Shown: positions 1 through 8,942 of the stretch, in pieces
How the letters are laid out: each line of letters starts with the position of its first letter
How positions within the stretch are numbered: the stretch's first letter is position 1
Source of the DNA: Oehlia diaphana
Taxonomy: Eukaryota; Glomeromycota; Glomeromycetes; Glomerales; Glomeraceae
NCBI GenBank assembly: GCA_003833135.1
Contig: QZLH01000995.1
Span: forward strand, 35,150-46,131
Reading direction: 5' to 3'
DNA length: 10,982 nt
Program-made: the position numbers and the translations under genes
Notes under the pieces: model-generated
The model's database searches: none
The model's input: only the letters and a program-made list of their open reading frames with translations
Told to the model about the DNA's origin: nothing

Positions 1-15
1 AAAAAAAATTTTTTA

Positions 16-49
<34 letters not shown>

Positions 50-606
50 CAAATGTTTACATTAAATATTTTACTGCGTCATCAAATTACAAAACTATTA
101 AAATTCTCGGAGGTCGGAGCGTAAATCACGTAAACAAAATTAACTCCGATCAAATTAAGTATGTAATGATGCAAGTCTTATTATTAACTTGATTTATCCG
201 ATAATTTCGGTAATTTAAAGACAATAATATTTTTATTCATTCAAAATTATGTGAAAAATTCTCTTCTTTTGCTAATATTTTTTGAAATGGTTTTGATTTT
301 TTGAAATCCGTCCATTCATTGCTCATTGAGTGTAAAATTATGTGTATTACCGGTATTGGTTAGAAAATTGGAACTTCCACACGTGATTAACTATTAAATG
401 GGGTGACACACGTCATATGATATATCTATATATAGAAATATTTTTTCATCCCTCAAAATATTACGTAACTCATCATTGTTTCCTTCAATATGCGGCTTAT
501 GGTACAGTACAACATATGTCGATCATTTCAAAACATATAAATACCACAATAATCCCTACATGTGACAAATATAACTTTACTTTTCAAACCCTTTCAAAAC
601 AAAAAA
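1..606. other. AT-rich upstream region of the RNase III-like gene
   Basis: No gene is supported here. The region opens with a homopolymer of 29 A residues at 19-47. An E-box-like palindrome CACGTG lies at 380-385 and a TATA-like stretch at about 419-434, roughly 180 bases before the start codon at 607. A short plus-strand frame from ATG 417 to 638 is low-complexity, overlaps the real gene in another frame, and is not called. A promoter for the gene at 607 must lie in this stretch, but no single element can be assigned with confidence. Confidence 0.4.
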
Positions 607-2570
607 ATGGTGTTTCACAGTCATTACATGGTAACTGATAAGAAGGGTATTATTCATAGTTTATGTTGTTATAAAGATTGTAGTAATCCTCAGGCTACTA
701 TAAATGATGAAGAAACTGAAAAAGATAATAATATTATAGAAAATACTACTACAACAACAACTACTACAACAACAAATACAACAAATACAACAAATACTAC
801 AACTACTACAACTACTACTACAAGAGATTTATTAACAAAATCTGATGATAAATATTTATCAAAAAATGAAAAAGATGAAAAAATTCGAAAGAAACCATCA
901 TTAGAAAATTTAGAAAATGAAACTGAAAAATTTGATAATCCAAAAACATTTATAAGATCAAAAAAATCTTCACAAAAGAAAGTTCCTATATTTAAATTAA
1001 AAATTCCTTCAGGTATTGTTAGTGAGAGTTATCGTAAAAGATATAAAGCTTATAAAGCGGCTATTATGAAGAATCCTATTCAATCCGGTTATTCATCTGA
1101 TGAATTTATTGAAATGGATACTGATACAGAATTAGATTCAGTTTCAACAAAACCTACTGAGAAAAATTTTCAAATTTCCGAAAAAGTTGATAATAAAGAA
1201 TTTAATGAAAAAGAATGTTTTGAAATTGATGCTGAAGAATTTTCTACTTTACCAGAAGATTGCGATATACATGATAACACTATAACAGATTCTTCGATTT
1301 CATCAAATTCAGATGATAATTTTATTCCTGATATAAAATCGCAACAAAAGTCGAATCAGGATTCGATAGAACCTTTTCATAAAGCTGTTGAAGATGCGCG
1401 AAGGTCTATGATCACTTTAATTGATAAATTTTGTTTTGAACGGGATTCTTCATCACCAGTGGTTCAATCATCTCAAGTTCAATCATCTCAAGAAAATCGT
1501 TTAAATACAAGCAAAGAAGATCAAAAAACTTCAATAACGCAAGGAGAGTTGGCCGTCGTAACAAATATTGTCAATACTGATAGAACTTCTTTTAAAAAGA
1601 ATAAAAAGAAGGGTAAACAGGCAAGATCACAATTCGGAACTCCAGAATTTCCCATTGATTTAGATAACGATGATAATGTTAGACCACGAGTAAAATCGCC
1701 TATATTAAGTGATGATGAAAATTATGTAATGAACGAAAGAATTTCTTTAAATTCTAGATTGAAATCTGTTCAAAGTCAAGATAATTTAACGATAAATTGG
1801 TTCGATCGGGATGATTTCAAAAAATTCATGTTGAATACTGCTAAACATCGATTAGAAGAGCTCGATAATGATGGTCAAAATTCTAAAAAGCGTGTTAAAG
1901 GTAGCGAACGTTCCTCATCAAGTTTTCGAAATTCATACGGTAACGAAAAATAATATAGTATTTTTTGTTTTATTTTATTTATTTATTTATAACTTTTTTA
2001 ATAATATTTTTTTATCAAGCCTTTTCAGATGATCAAAATGATCATATTGGGTCGTCTATAGTTCAAATACCTGTCTTTAAAAATCCAAAGTATTTGAAGT
2101 TAGCTCTCACTCACAGATCAGTTCTCTCTGATCATCAAAATTGTTTTGATTATGTGAGACTTGAAATTTTTGGTGATTGTATTTTAAGCACAACAATTTC
2201 ACAAATGGCGTATGAAAAATTTAAAGATCAATTAACACCGGATTTACTTGAACAAATTCACAATTATTTATGTAGTAATTATAGACTTTGTAGATTTGCC
2301 AAGATGTTGAAATTACAAGATCTAGTTTATGCTAGAAAATCTTTTTTAAGTGAAAAAGAAATAGCTAATGTTTTGACGTCATTATTGGCAGCTATAATTA
2401 TGGATAGTGGAAGGGAAGTTGCTGTTGATTTTATTAGAAAACTTATTGGACCTACTATGGATAATTTGGTGAGAAATGGAAAGTTTGTAGGAATACATAT
2501 TAATGATACGAATGAGAAAATACAAATTAAGAATGTGGTGGATGATCAACACGGAAATTTTTTCATCTAA
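607..2570 (+). CDS. RNase III-domain protein with long disordered N-terminus; catalytic site partly lost (2 exons)
   Basis: Exons are 607-1939 and 2029-2570. The intron 1940-2028 (89 nt) starts GTAACG and ends TTTTCAG. Exon 1 leaves one base of a codon and exon 2 supplies two, making Asp445, so the frame is kept. The product is about 624 aa. I chose ATG 607 because its context is strong (AAAAAAATGG) and the frame upstream offers only a GTG. Residues 1 to about 440 look disordered: charged, Ser/Asn/Asp-rich, with a Thr tract at 47-72 and Lys-rich patches. Residues from about 450 to 605 are an RNase III fold: ALTHRS near 471-476, signature RLEIFGD at 488-494, and a second helix ending MDSG. In the bacterial enzyme four acids bind Mg2+. 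Here Glu490 and Asp494 are kept, but the second pair, normally the Asp and Glu of an ADxxE motif, reads Asn558 and Thr561. Cleavage activity is therefore doubtful. No dsRNA-binding domain follows. It may be a pseudo-nuclease, as in the mitochondrial ribosomal protein mL44. Family call fairly sure; function unknown. Confidence 0.85.
745..822 (+). repeat. ACN trinucleotide tract encoding poly-threonine
   Basis: Twenty-six successive codons encode 23 Thr and 3 Asn inside exon 1 of the RNase III-like gene. Codons alternate mainly between ACT and ACA, so the tract is an imperfect microsatellite. Such tracts change length by replication slippage, and the frame tolerates it because every unit is three bases. 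Confidence 0.9.
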
Positions 2571-2700
2571 CAGCAACTACATATAAAAAATAATATTTAT
2601 AATAATTGATTTTTTATAAGGATAAATGTTTTTAAATATTTTCTTGAAAAACTATGTTGTTAGTAATACTGGTATCAATTTTCAAAGAAAAAAATAAATC
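2571..2700 (+). terminator. 3' UTR with candidate polyadenylation signal
   Basis: An AATAAA hexamer lies at 2693-2698, about 120 bases after the stop codon of the RNase III-like gene and followed by T-rich sequence. This is a plausible cleavage and polyadenylation signal. In DNA this AT-rich the hexamer also occurs by chance, so support is limited. Confidence 0.35.
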
Positions 2701-4038
2701 AAGTACGCAAATACGCTTATACAGTTTTTTTTTCTCCTCTTTATTAATCAAGTATGCATTATATAATAATACAGGCCTGGTTGGTGCAGTGTAATTAAAC
2801 TTGGGATGTTATTATTATTAACAATTCTTTAAATACTGTGTACTCTATTACATTTTTATTATATCTTTCATTAATCCTTTTTTATGCCATCTACCCGCTT
2901 ATATTTATTCTCTTTTCTTTCGCTTTTTATTGGAATATTTTTCTTTTTATGTTATATTCCCAACATTTCTTTTTATTCATGTCTTTCCTAACTCTATCAT
3001 CATTTCATTGCCACGCAAATTGATTTTATATCAAATTAAGACGAAAATTTAAAAGATTATTTCGTTCATCAATAACGCTTTCTTCTTTGGAACATATAAC
3101 CTTATTTCCTCCATTTAATCCTTTTCGAGTTATTAAAACGCTACCCATGCAGTTATATATTTATAAAATATTCAGTAAGCCAATAAAATATTGCTCGCTC
3201 GACGCTCGATTAATATATTTCTTAAAAAATTTTGCTCATTTTATCTCTAAAAAATCATGAATTTGTCACGTGATCGGTAAGGCAAGCTTCCAATATGCGA
3301 TAATGCAAATACATTTACATTTACGGACTAAATATAAAACACGTTTTTATATGGAATGCATATATATTACTTACGATTGAGAAATCTAATCCAATTTCAA
3401 TCAAGATTATTCTTTAATGCATAAAGTGATCTAAATATTGCACACATTACGTCATGAAATTCCTCATCACGATGGATTACTACGTTATAAATTGTCGAAC
3501 TCTTATTGATAAATTTATGCGTGAATTTTTTCTGGAGATGCTATTTATAAAAAATTCGATGAATTTCTAGATTACGCCTTTACTGTTTAGTGTGTTTCAA
3601 TATACAAATAATATTCAATGTCATTTGAATCTTCTCGTTCTAATAAAGTTTCTCTATTGTACATAATTTATTAAATTCCTTCATTAACATTCTTCATAAC
3701 CAATAAGATTGTTCATATCAGATATTAATATAATTAAATCAACAGATTGTAAGGATAATTGATAAATTACCTAAATTACTTAAACAAGTTATATTTGATT
3801 GTGCCTAATTTTTACTGACCAATCAAAAATATGCTGAATAATTTTGATTAATATAAATTTGATATTTTATTAAATTATAAATTGCAACATATTTTTCTTA
3901 ATAAAATCTGTTCAGAAATACTTCAGAAATAAATATTTCTAAAGATCGCAGAAGCATGACATGGTTTCCAACGAACGTGAATCATACAAGGTTGGAATAG
4001 TAAAAAAATATAATAAAGTTAAAATTTTTTTCTTTACA
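2701..4038. other. intergenic region, no gene seen
   Basis: This AT-rich stretch lies between two convergent genes. The only open frame of note (2838-3023, plus) is a hydrophobic, T-rich run without a recognisable domain, and I treat it as a composition artefact. I found no tRNA or rRNA, and no clear inverted or direct repeats that would define a transposon. A CACGTG palindrome occurs near 3268. Confidence 0.4.
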
Positions 4039-4371
4039 TTATATTACATCACCGGATTTAAATATAATTTTATCATTTTCTTCAACTTTTGGATTTTTTC
4101 CTTCCGATGTGATCGATGTGATCCGATGTGATCTTTTGATTTGTCGCTCTATACACCTTCCTTCACAGATTTCGTTTAATGTTGTCAAATTCTTTATATT
4201 CAAATAATTAACATCATCATCTTTATTTTTCTTTAACTTTTCCGATTTCAAGTATTTTTTTTTTTTTTGAAATTTGAATATAAGAAGAATCGCGTCTACG
4301 GCATCAATTGAAATATAAGATAATCGCAGAAGAATAGTAGATCGAAGTACTCTCTCAATGGCCAATATCAT
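4039..4371 (-). CDS. doubtful small ORF, 110 aa, no known family
   Basis: The frame is open from ATG 4371 to the stop at 4039, with an in-frame TGA 21 bases upstream of the ATG. The first 35 residues are hydrophobic and could form an amphipathic or membrane helix. The middle is Lys-rich and the C-terminus is charged. Three copies of the 9-base unit CGATGTGAT (4105-4132) fall inside it and encode an ITSITS stretch. A run of this length is uncommon by chance in DNA with so many AT-rich stop codons, but I recognise no domain, no introns and no start-site signal. It could be a real short gene, an exon or a relic. Confidence 0.2.
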   Translation of the reverse strand: MILAIERVLRSTILLRLSYISIDAVDAILLIFKFQKKKKYLKSEKLKKNKDDDVNYLNIKNLTTLNEICEGRCIERQIKRSHRITSITSEGKNPKVEENDKIIFKSGDVI

Positions 4372-5344
4372 TATATAGAAAGAATTTCGTCAAGAAATTT
4401 AACATTAAGCATTCAAGTTATAGAAAAATTTCTGAAAAAAAAATTAAAATTTCAAGTTAATTAAAAGCGTTTTTAATTGTTTGTACCCTATTTAATATTG
4501 TTGCATCACGTTCTATTTTATCGGTTTCTAATATAATTTATACATTTTTACAATGATTAACTTTGTTTTCTTTTCCTGTAATTAATAAAATTTTTGATTG
4601 GCTTATAATAATTCTATTTTATTTCTACCTCTATATGTCTCTAGTATTACCTAATGCTGACGCATCAACAATCATTACAAAAGAAATTATGGTGCTTTTA
4701 TTACATATAACGATTACATCTTATCCAAACTTCATCACTTATTATTAATGGAAGGATTTCAAGAAAAAAAAAATTTTATTCTGAATCAAAGCTTGCATAA
4801 ATCGATGCATTAAAACATCGTTTGATGCAAAAGAAAATTTACGTTATTTGATTATTTACTATTTAATGTAAAGATTCCAGTTGATTATGTAATTTTGCGC
4901 ATTCTGTCATAAAATAATATCTTTAAATCCTTTCGATGAGAACCCGGATTTCGTGCTTTTACGATAGCTAGAATTAAAAAGAATTTTAAATTCACGTTAA
5001 AAAATAATAATGTAGAAAAAATAAAGTAAATTTGTAATTATATTTGGTCGTATATATTTATGACGGAGACATGTTGATTTCTCGGTCCCATCAATAAATG
5101 AACATAATTTAAAATATCTTTATATTCTACCCAATTGCTATTTCTCATAAATAATATTTATTATATACTTTCTTTTGTATTTATAGTAGGTTCATAATAC
5201 ATTATCACATCACGATCACGATCACGTATTGCTTATTAAATATTTTCTTTCATCCTAACAGTTCAACCCTCTTACTAATATCACTTGAATCTAATAAAAG
5301 ATTATGCAACAAATTCACCAAATTTGATAATAAATAACTATACG
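4372..5344. other. intergenic region downstream of the kinase gene
   Basis: I see no gene here. The plus-strand frame 4563-4748 is short, T-rich and hydrophobic, and is not called. A small run of CACGAT-like units lies at about 5207-5226. The 3' end of the minus-strand kinase transcript should fall in the right part of this stretch. A reversed AATAAA exists near 5157-5162, but it is about 185 bases past the stop codon and is weak evidence. Confidence 0.35.
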
Positions 5345-7631
5345 TTATTGACGATTACAGTCAATCGAACAGGTTTCTATGCATAGACCTAATTGGCCTG
5401 ATTGTTTATATAAACTATTAAGATTATCACTAATAGATGCAGCTAATGAATCTTCTTGTTGTTCGTTAGCATCATTGGCATATTGACGTAAAATTTCATT
5501 GTATACATCATTAATATTAGGTCTTTTCTCTGGATCACCATCCCAACATTTTTGATAAAGTTGTTTGTACTCTGAAGGTGTACCATCAATTGGTTCTTCT
5601 CTAAGATTCTCATGACTAATATGATAACCTAACATATCTCGTTCTACCGTATGAAAGGGAGGATGCCCACTTGTAATTTCCCATAATAAAACACCTAAAC
5701 TGTATACATCAGACCTTTTGTCTTTTACGTAATTTACACTCCTTAAACATTGTGGTTCAACATATTCAATAATTCCAATATTATTAGATTTTGAATTAGA
5801 TGTAACTTCCGTTAATCGCTTAGACAATCCAAAATCTGCAATTAATAGTCTACCATTATTTACTAATATATTTTTTGAGTGCTTTAAAGATAATTACAAT
5901 ATTAATTTAACGTAATATTATAACAAAAATATTATAATAAATAAAATAATGATTTACCAAGTCTCTATGGATTATGCCGTCAGAGTGTAAACATTTTAAT
6001 CCACATGTAATATCCAACGCCATTCGAATCTTATGTTCCCATTGCAATGATTCAAATTTTCTTTTTAAATAATCCCTTAAATTTCCTTCATTGGCGTATT
6101 CCAACACCATGACATAACCAATATCATCTATACATTTAAATATAAATATAATTAAAACCGGTAACGAAAAGATTAATATTAGCTGATAAAGATGAATTAA
6201 ACAAACTGCTTAAAAAATCTTAATGCAAACCCTTTGATATTCCAAGAAAACTAATGATATTAACATGATGAGAAACCTTACGAAGGTTCTTTAGCTAAGG
6301 AAAGAACCATGTTAATTAAACGCCTCACTATATAAAACGGGGAATCTAAAATATACGGTAATTCTCACCTCCTTTACAAAATTTTCAATAATATTTTCTT
6401 CAATTTTTGAACTTTTCTTTTCGATAAGACCTTTTAGTGCAACTTGTACTTTATCATTAGTTTCCGCTCTATTCACAACACCAAATCCTCCTTCACCAAT
6501 TTTTTTAATTTTGTTAAATTCACTGTACTCAAAATATTTGATATCTTCTTCTTTCATTTTCTTTTTAATCCATTCCTAATTTTTAAGTATAGTAATTTAT
6601 CGTGAGTAATTTTTTTAATAAAAAAAAAAAAAAAAAGAATAAAATAAATTATCTTATTGAAATAAATAATTTACCTCGGCAGTTAAATCTTTGACATCAG
6701 TTTTAACCTTTTTATAATCATCAGCATTAAAATAAATAATTAAAGAAAATTGCAAAGGTTTAATAGCAGATTCAAATTTATCAATTAAATTACTGAAATT
6801 TTCGTTAATTGATGAAGTCCCCGTAAGTTTTTCAAAACCACTTGATTTAGTAATTTCTATAAGAAATTGACGTATATCTTTAATGATAATTACCAAATTA
6901 CGAAAGTTATCATAATTTTTTTTTGAAAAAAAATCCAAATTTCTAATTCTTAAATTTTTTAAAGCCGTATCAGCTATCTTTACTCTATTTAACATTGCTT
7001 CACATATTCTTTTATTATGTTCAGCTTTTTGATATATTTCTACTATTTCATTATATAATTTGGTCACTTCATTTATAAGTTGCAAAAAATCTGCGAATGG
7101 TATTTCTACTTTAGATGCAGCTTCTCTACCAGCACAAACTGTACTGAGCGTTAATTCTTCCGCGCTAGTTGATGATTCTAAGGATATAGAAACTTGTAAA
7201 ATTCGTATAGTAGCTTCAAATTCATTAACTAAATTATTAAAAATTTCTTGAATAGCTTTACTATGAATATATTTTTTAAGACCTTTTAATTGAGTAATTT
7301 CTACAAGAAATTGTCGCATTTTACGTATAATATTAACTAATCTATATAATTTAATATAATTCTCTTCTGTAAAAAATTCTTTACGATCTTTTAAATTTCT
7401 TACAGATGCTTCAGCTACTTGTACCCTATTTAATATATCTTCACATATTTTTTTATTGTGTTGTGCTGTTTGATATATTTCTACTATTTCATTATATATT
7501 TTGGTCACTTCTTCTATTAATTGTAAAAAATTCGATTCTGAACTCATTAAACCTTTTGCTACGATATCTACAGCATTATCAGATGTTGGTACTTGATTAT
7601 TATCAACTAAATTTTTATTATTTTCATTCAT
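5345..7631 (-). CDS. MLKL-like tandem helical-bundle TKL protein kinase (5 exons)
   Basis: Exons on the minus strand are 7631-6675, 6575-6369, 6294-6231, 6127-5958 and 5881-5345. Introns are 99, 74, 103 and 76 nt, all GT-AG, and every junction keeps frame, giving about 644 aa. Exon 3 is only 64 nt. Residues 34-151 and 181-300 are two copies of an all-helical domain; 32 of the first 46 aligned residues are identical. I recognise this domain from Rhizophagus kinases, where it resembles the four-helix N-terminal domain of MLKL. The kinase domain spans about 340-600: Gly loop GEGGFGVV (346-353), ATP-binding Lys367 in VALK, helix-C Glu388, HRDL (463-466), Asn470, DFG (482-484), Asp524, and Arg586 near the end. 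APE is replaced by VEPQ. All catalytic residues are present, so activity is expected. Three Cys at 633, 637 and 641 end the protein. In MLKL the bundle attacks membranes after activation; that role here is inference. The protein may instead be a receptor-less signalling kinase. Confidence 0.88.
6732..7532 (-). repeat. internal tandem duplication of the helical-bundle domain (two copies, 147-residue spacing)
   Basis: Copy 1 is encoded by about 7532-7179 and copy 2 by about 7091-6732, both in exon 1 of the kinase gene. The same landmarks recur 147 residues apart: FLQLI, then YNEIVEIYQ, then HNK with a Cys, then LNRV, then IRQFL or MRQFL before EIT. The linker between copies (about 152-180) is Ser/Glu/Ala-rich and not alike. 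The copies differ at many positions, so the duplication is not recent. Confidence 0.85.
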
Positions 7632-7844
7632 AATTAAAAAAGAAAATTTTAATAATTATGGAAAGAAAAAAAAAATCATTGATATATATATACTTGAAAA
7701 TAAGTATCACAAGTGCCGTATCACCTTCGGACCAACTTTTTTAAGATCAGCATTATAATTTACTATGCTTGAGTGTTGACTATTATTACTATTACCTAAC
7801 ATAATCAGCGTTATAAGCGATATATACGCCGTATTTAATTAGTC
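7632..7844 (-). promoter_or_regulatory. presumed promoter of the kinase gene
   Basis: The minus-strand sequence upstream of ATG 7631 has a TATA-like alternating run at 7682-7693, about 50 bases before the start codon. A pyrimidine-rich stretch lies between the two. This fits a compact fungal promoter with a short leader. The assignment rests on position and composition only. Confidence 0.25.
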
Positions 7845-8268
7845 CATGAATAAGTCGAGCAATGCATCAAATTTCTTTTAAATGGTCTCTTAAAATTCCT
7901 TCATTGGCATATTTCAATAAAATATTCAATATTATCTATTCACATTATGATAAATTATTTAAATTAATATTTGAAAACTTACTTAATACAATGTTTTTCT
8001 ATTTCATCACAGTTAAAATAAATAATTCAAAACAATCGCAGAAATCGATAGTAGATTCACCCTGTAAAAAATCTGATCCGTGTTTTATCTTTCCATGTTT
8101 TTTCCGTGAATGTATCATTTTAATGGAATTTTACGGAAGACACGGAGAAATAATGGAAATATTCGGATAAAAATTTTTTATAGGGTCAAGTTCATCGTTT
8201 AAATCTCCAGCTTTTTCTTTAGCATCTTAGAAAACCTTTCAATTCAGAAACTTTATTAGTAACAACAA
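7845..8268 (-). pseudogene. decayed paralogue of the MLKL-like kinase gene
   Basis: Two blocks match the neighbouring kinase gene in the same orientation. (a) At 7935-7845, a copy of the start of kinase exon 4 keeps the splice acceptor ATAG and the segment YANEG-LRD-L matching YANEGNLRDYL. It has a 5-nt deletion before that segment and a second frame break after it. (b) At about 8268-7992, VSELKGF, then after a 1-nt shift DAKEKAGDLNDEL, aligns with ITQLKGL and NNLVNEFEATI of the helical bundle. If the 126-bp element at 8060-8185 is removed with one TCA copy, the frame reads on as DELESTID, matching the NEFEATI/DKFESAI helix, before a stop. Kinase exons 2 and 3 are missing. The gene is dead through deletion, frameshifts and insertion. 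Block (a) is convincing; block (b) rests on shorter similarity. Confidence 0.6.
8060..8185. mobile_element. 126-bp palindromic non-autonomous element with 3-bp target duplication (TCA)
   Basis: The left end reads CCCTGTAAAAAA and the right end, read inward on the other strand, CCCTATAAAAAA. Similarity between the arms continues imperfectly through ATCCG and TTTCC blocks. TCA stands directly outside each end (8057-8059 and 8186-8188). Excision on paper restores the frame of the surrounding helical-bundle relic, which supports these borders. A 3-bp duplication fits CACTA or PIF/Harbinger families, but the termini are not diagnostic of either, so the superfamily is open. Confidence 0.5.
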
Positions 8269-8472
8269 GTTATTTACTAAATTGATATGATTTTCTCTTG
8301 AAGAAACTTATTATCGATGGCCATGCCAACTATGTTTGTACTCTATTTAAATTGTTACAACTTAAAATTTTATCTGATGTCATATATTATTAAAAGCTCT
8401 CCTTAATATGTTAAGAATTATTAAAGAAAATAAAAAAGTTTTATTTCAAATTGCAAACAAGTCATCGTAAGT
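8269..8472. other. unassigned stretch between relics
   Basis: No intact gene. The minus strand near 8320-8280 has a short frame (NKFLQEK) that could be a further worn piece of the helical-bundle relic, but similarity is too short to claim. The right end, from about 8430, may belong to the coding relic that continues beyond the MITE at 8481. Confidence 0.3.
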
Positions 8473-8480
8473 CTTGAAAG

Positions 8481-8707
8481 TAGTGTTTCGATCCGGATAA
8501 AAACCATTATCCGGATAAAATAATTATTTTATCCAGATGAAAATAGTTATTAAAATAAAATTCGGGTTAAAACTGATTATTTTTAAATTTCAGTACTATG
8601 ATCACATTCGTAACATTAAGAGCTTTCAAACAAGTTATGAATCAAAATTCTTTAAATTATCCGATCCGGATAAAATCCGGATAAACTGGACTCGGATCGA
8701 AGCACTA
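8481..8707. mobile_element. 227-bp hAT-type MITE with perfect 8-bp target duplication
   Basis: The left end is TAGTGTTTCGATCCG and the right end on the opposite strand is TAGTGCTTCGATCCG, a 15-bp terminal inverted repeat with one mismatch. CTTGAAAG stands directly outside both ends (8473-8480 and 8708-8715), an exact 8-bp duplication. It fits the hAT preference of T at position 2 and A at position 7. The TAGTG terminus also fits hAT ends. Several ATCCGGATAA copies lie near both ends and are likely subterminal transposase-binding repeats. It encodes no transposase. The frame 8537-8752 runs out through its right end and is not a gene. The perfect duplication suggests fairly recent insertion. 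Confidence 0.85.
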
Positions 8708-8942
8708 CTTGAAAGAACATTCATGAAAGATTTTTTTCGTGAGATCATTTAAGTCGTAATCCTTCTCAAATTGATGCACAACATCCAATCATATTTCGGA
8801 CAGCACATTCAAAAAAAAAAAAAAAAATATTTCAAAATTTGATACAACTTTCATGATTTCATCCATCACATGACATTTTACGAAAACAAGTTACCGATCA
8901 AGTTTACAATTGTTAATTTACCGAAATTAAAAAATTTGCCAT

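Noticed and set aside
562..606. GTG 562 as the start of the RNase III-like protein
   Set aside because: Nuclear fungal genes rarely start at GTG, and ATG 607 in the same frame has a strong context.
417..638. Plus-strand ORF of 73 codons upstream of the RNase III-like gene
   Set aside because: Overlaps the true start in another frame, has no domain, and has a composition expected from AT-rich DNA.
2382..2576. Minus-strand ORF of 64 codons
   Set aside because: Antisense shadow of the RNase III exon.
2774..2812. Possible tRNA-derived element (GGTTGGTGCAGTG resembles an A-box region)
   Set aside because: No B-box or cloverleaf pairing could be found downstream.
2838..3023. Hydrophobic 61-codon plus-strand ORF that could suggest a small membrane protein
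   Set aside because: Made of T-rich codons (Phe, Leu, Ser, Tyr) as expected for any T-rich strand; no neighbouring signals.
4563..4748. Plus-strand ORF of 61 codons
   Set aside because: Same T-rich hydrophobic composition, no domain, and it starts at a doubtful codon.
6620..6636. 17-base A run as a possible retroposon tail
   Set aside because: It lies in intron 1 of the minus-strand kinase gene, where it reads as a T-rich intron stretch; no retroposon body adjoins it.
7060..7633. Plus-strand ORFs 7060-7251 and 7406-7633
   Set aside because: Antisense shadows of the helical-bundle exon of the kinase gene.
7862..8170. Plus-strand ORF of 102 codons
   Set aside because: Runs antisense through the kinase relic and into the 126-bp palindromic element; no protein character of its own.
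8537..8752. Plus-strand ORF of 71 codons
   Set aside because: Most of it lies inside the noncoding hAT MITE; only the last residues fall in flanking DNA.
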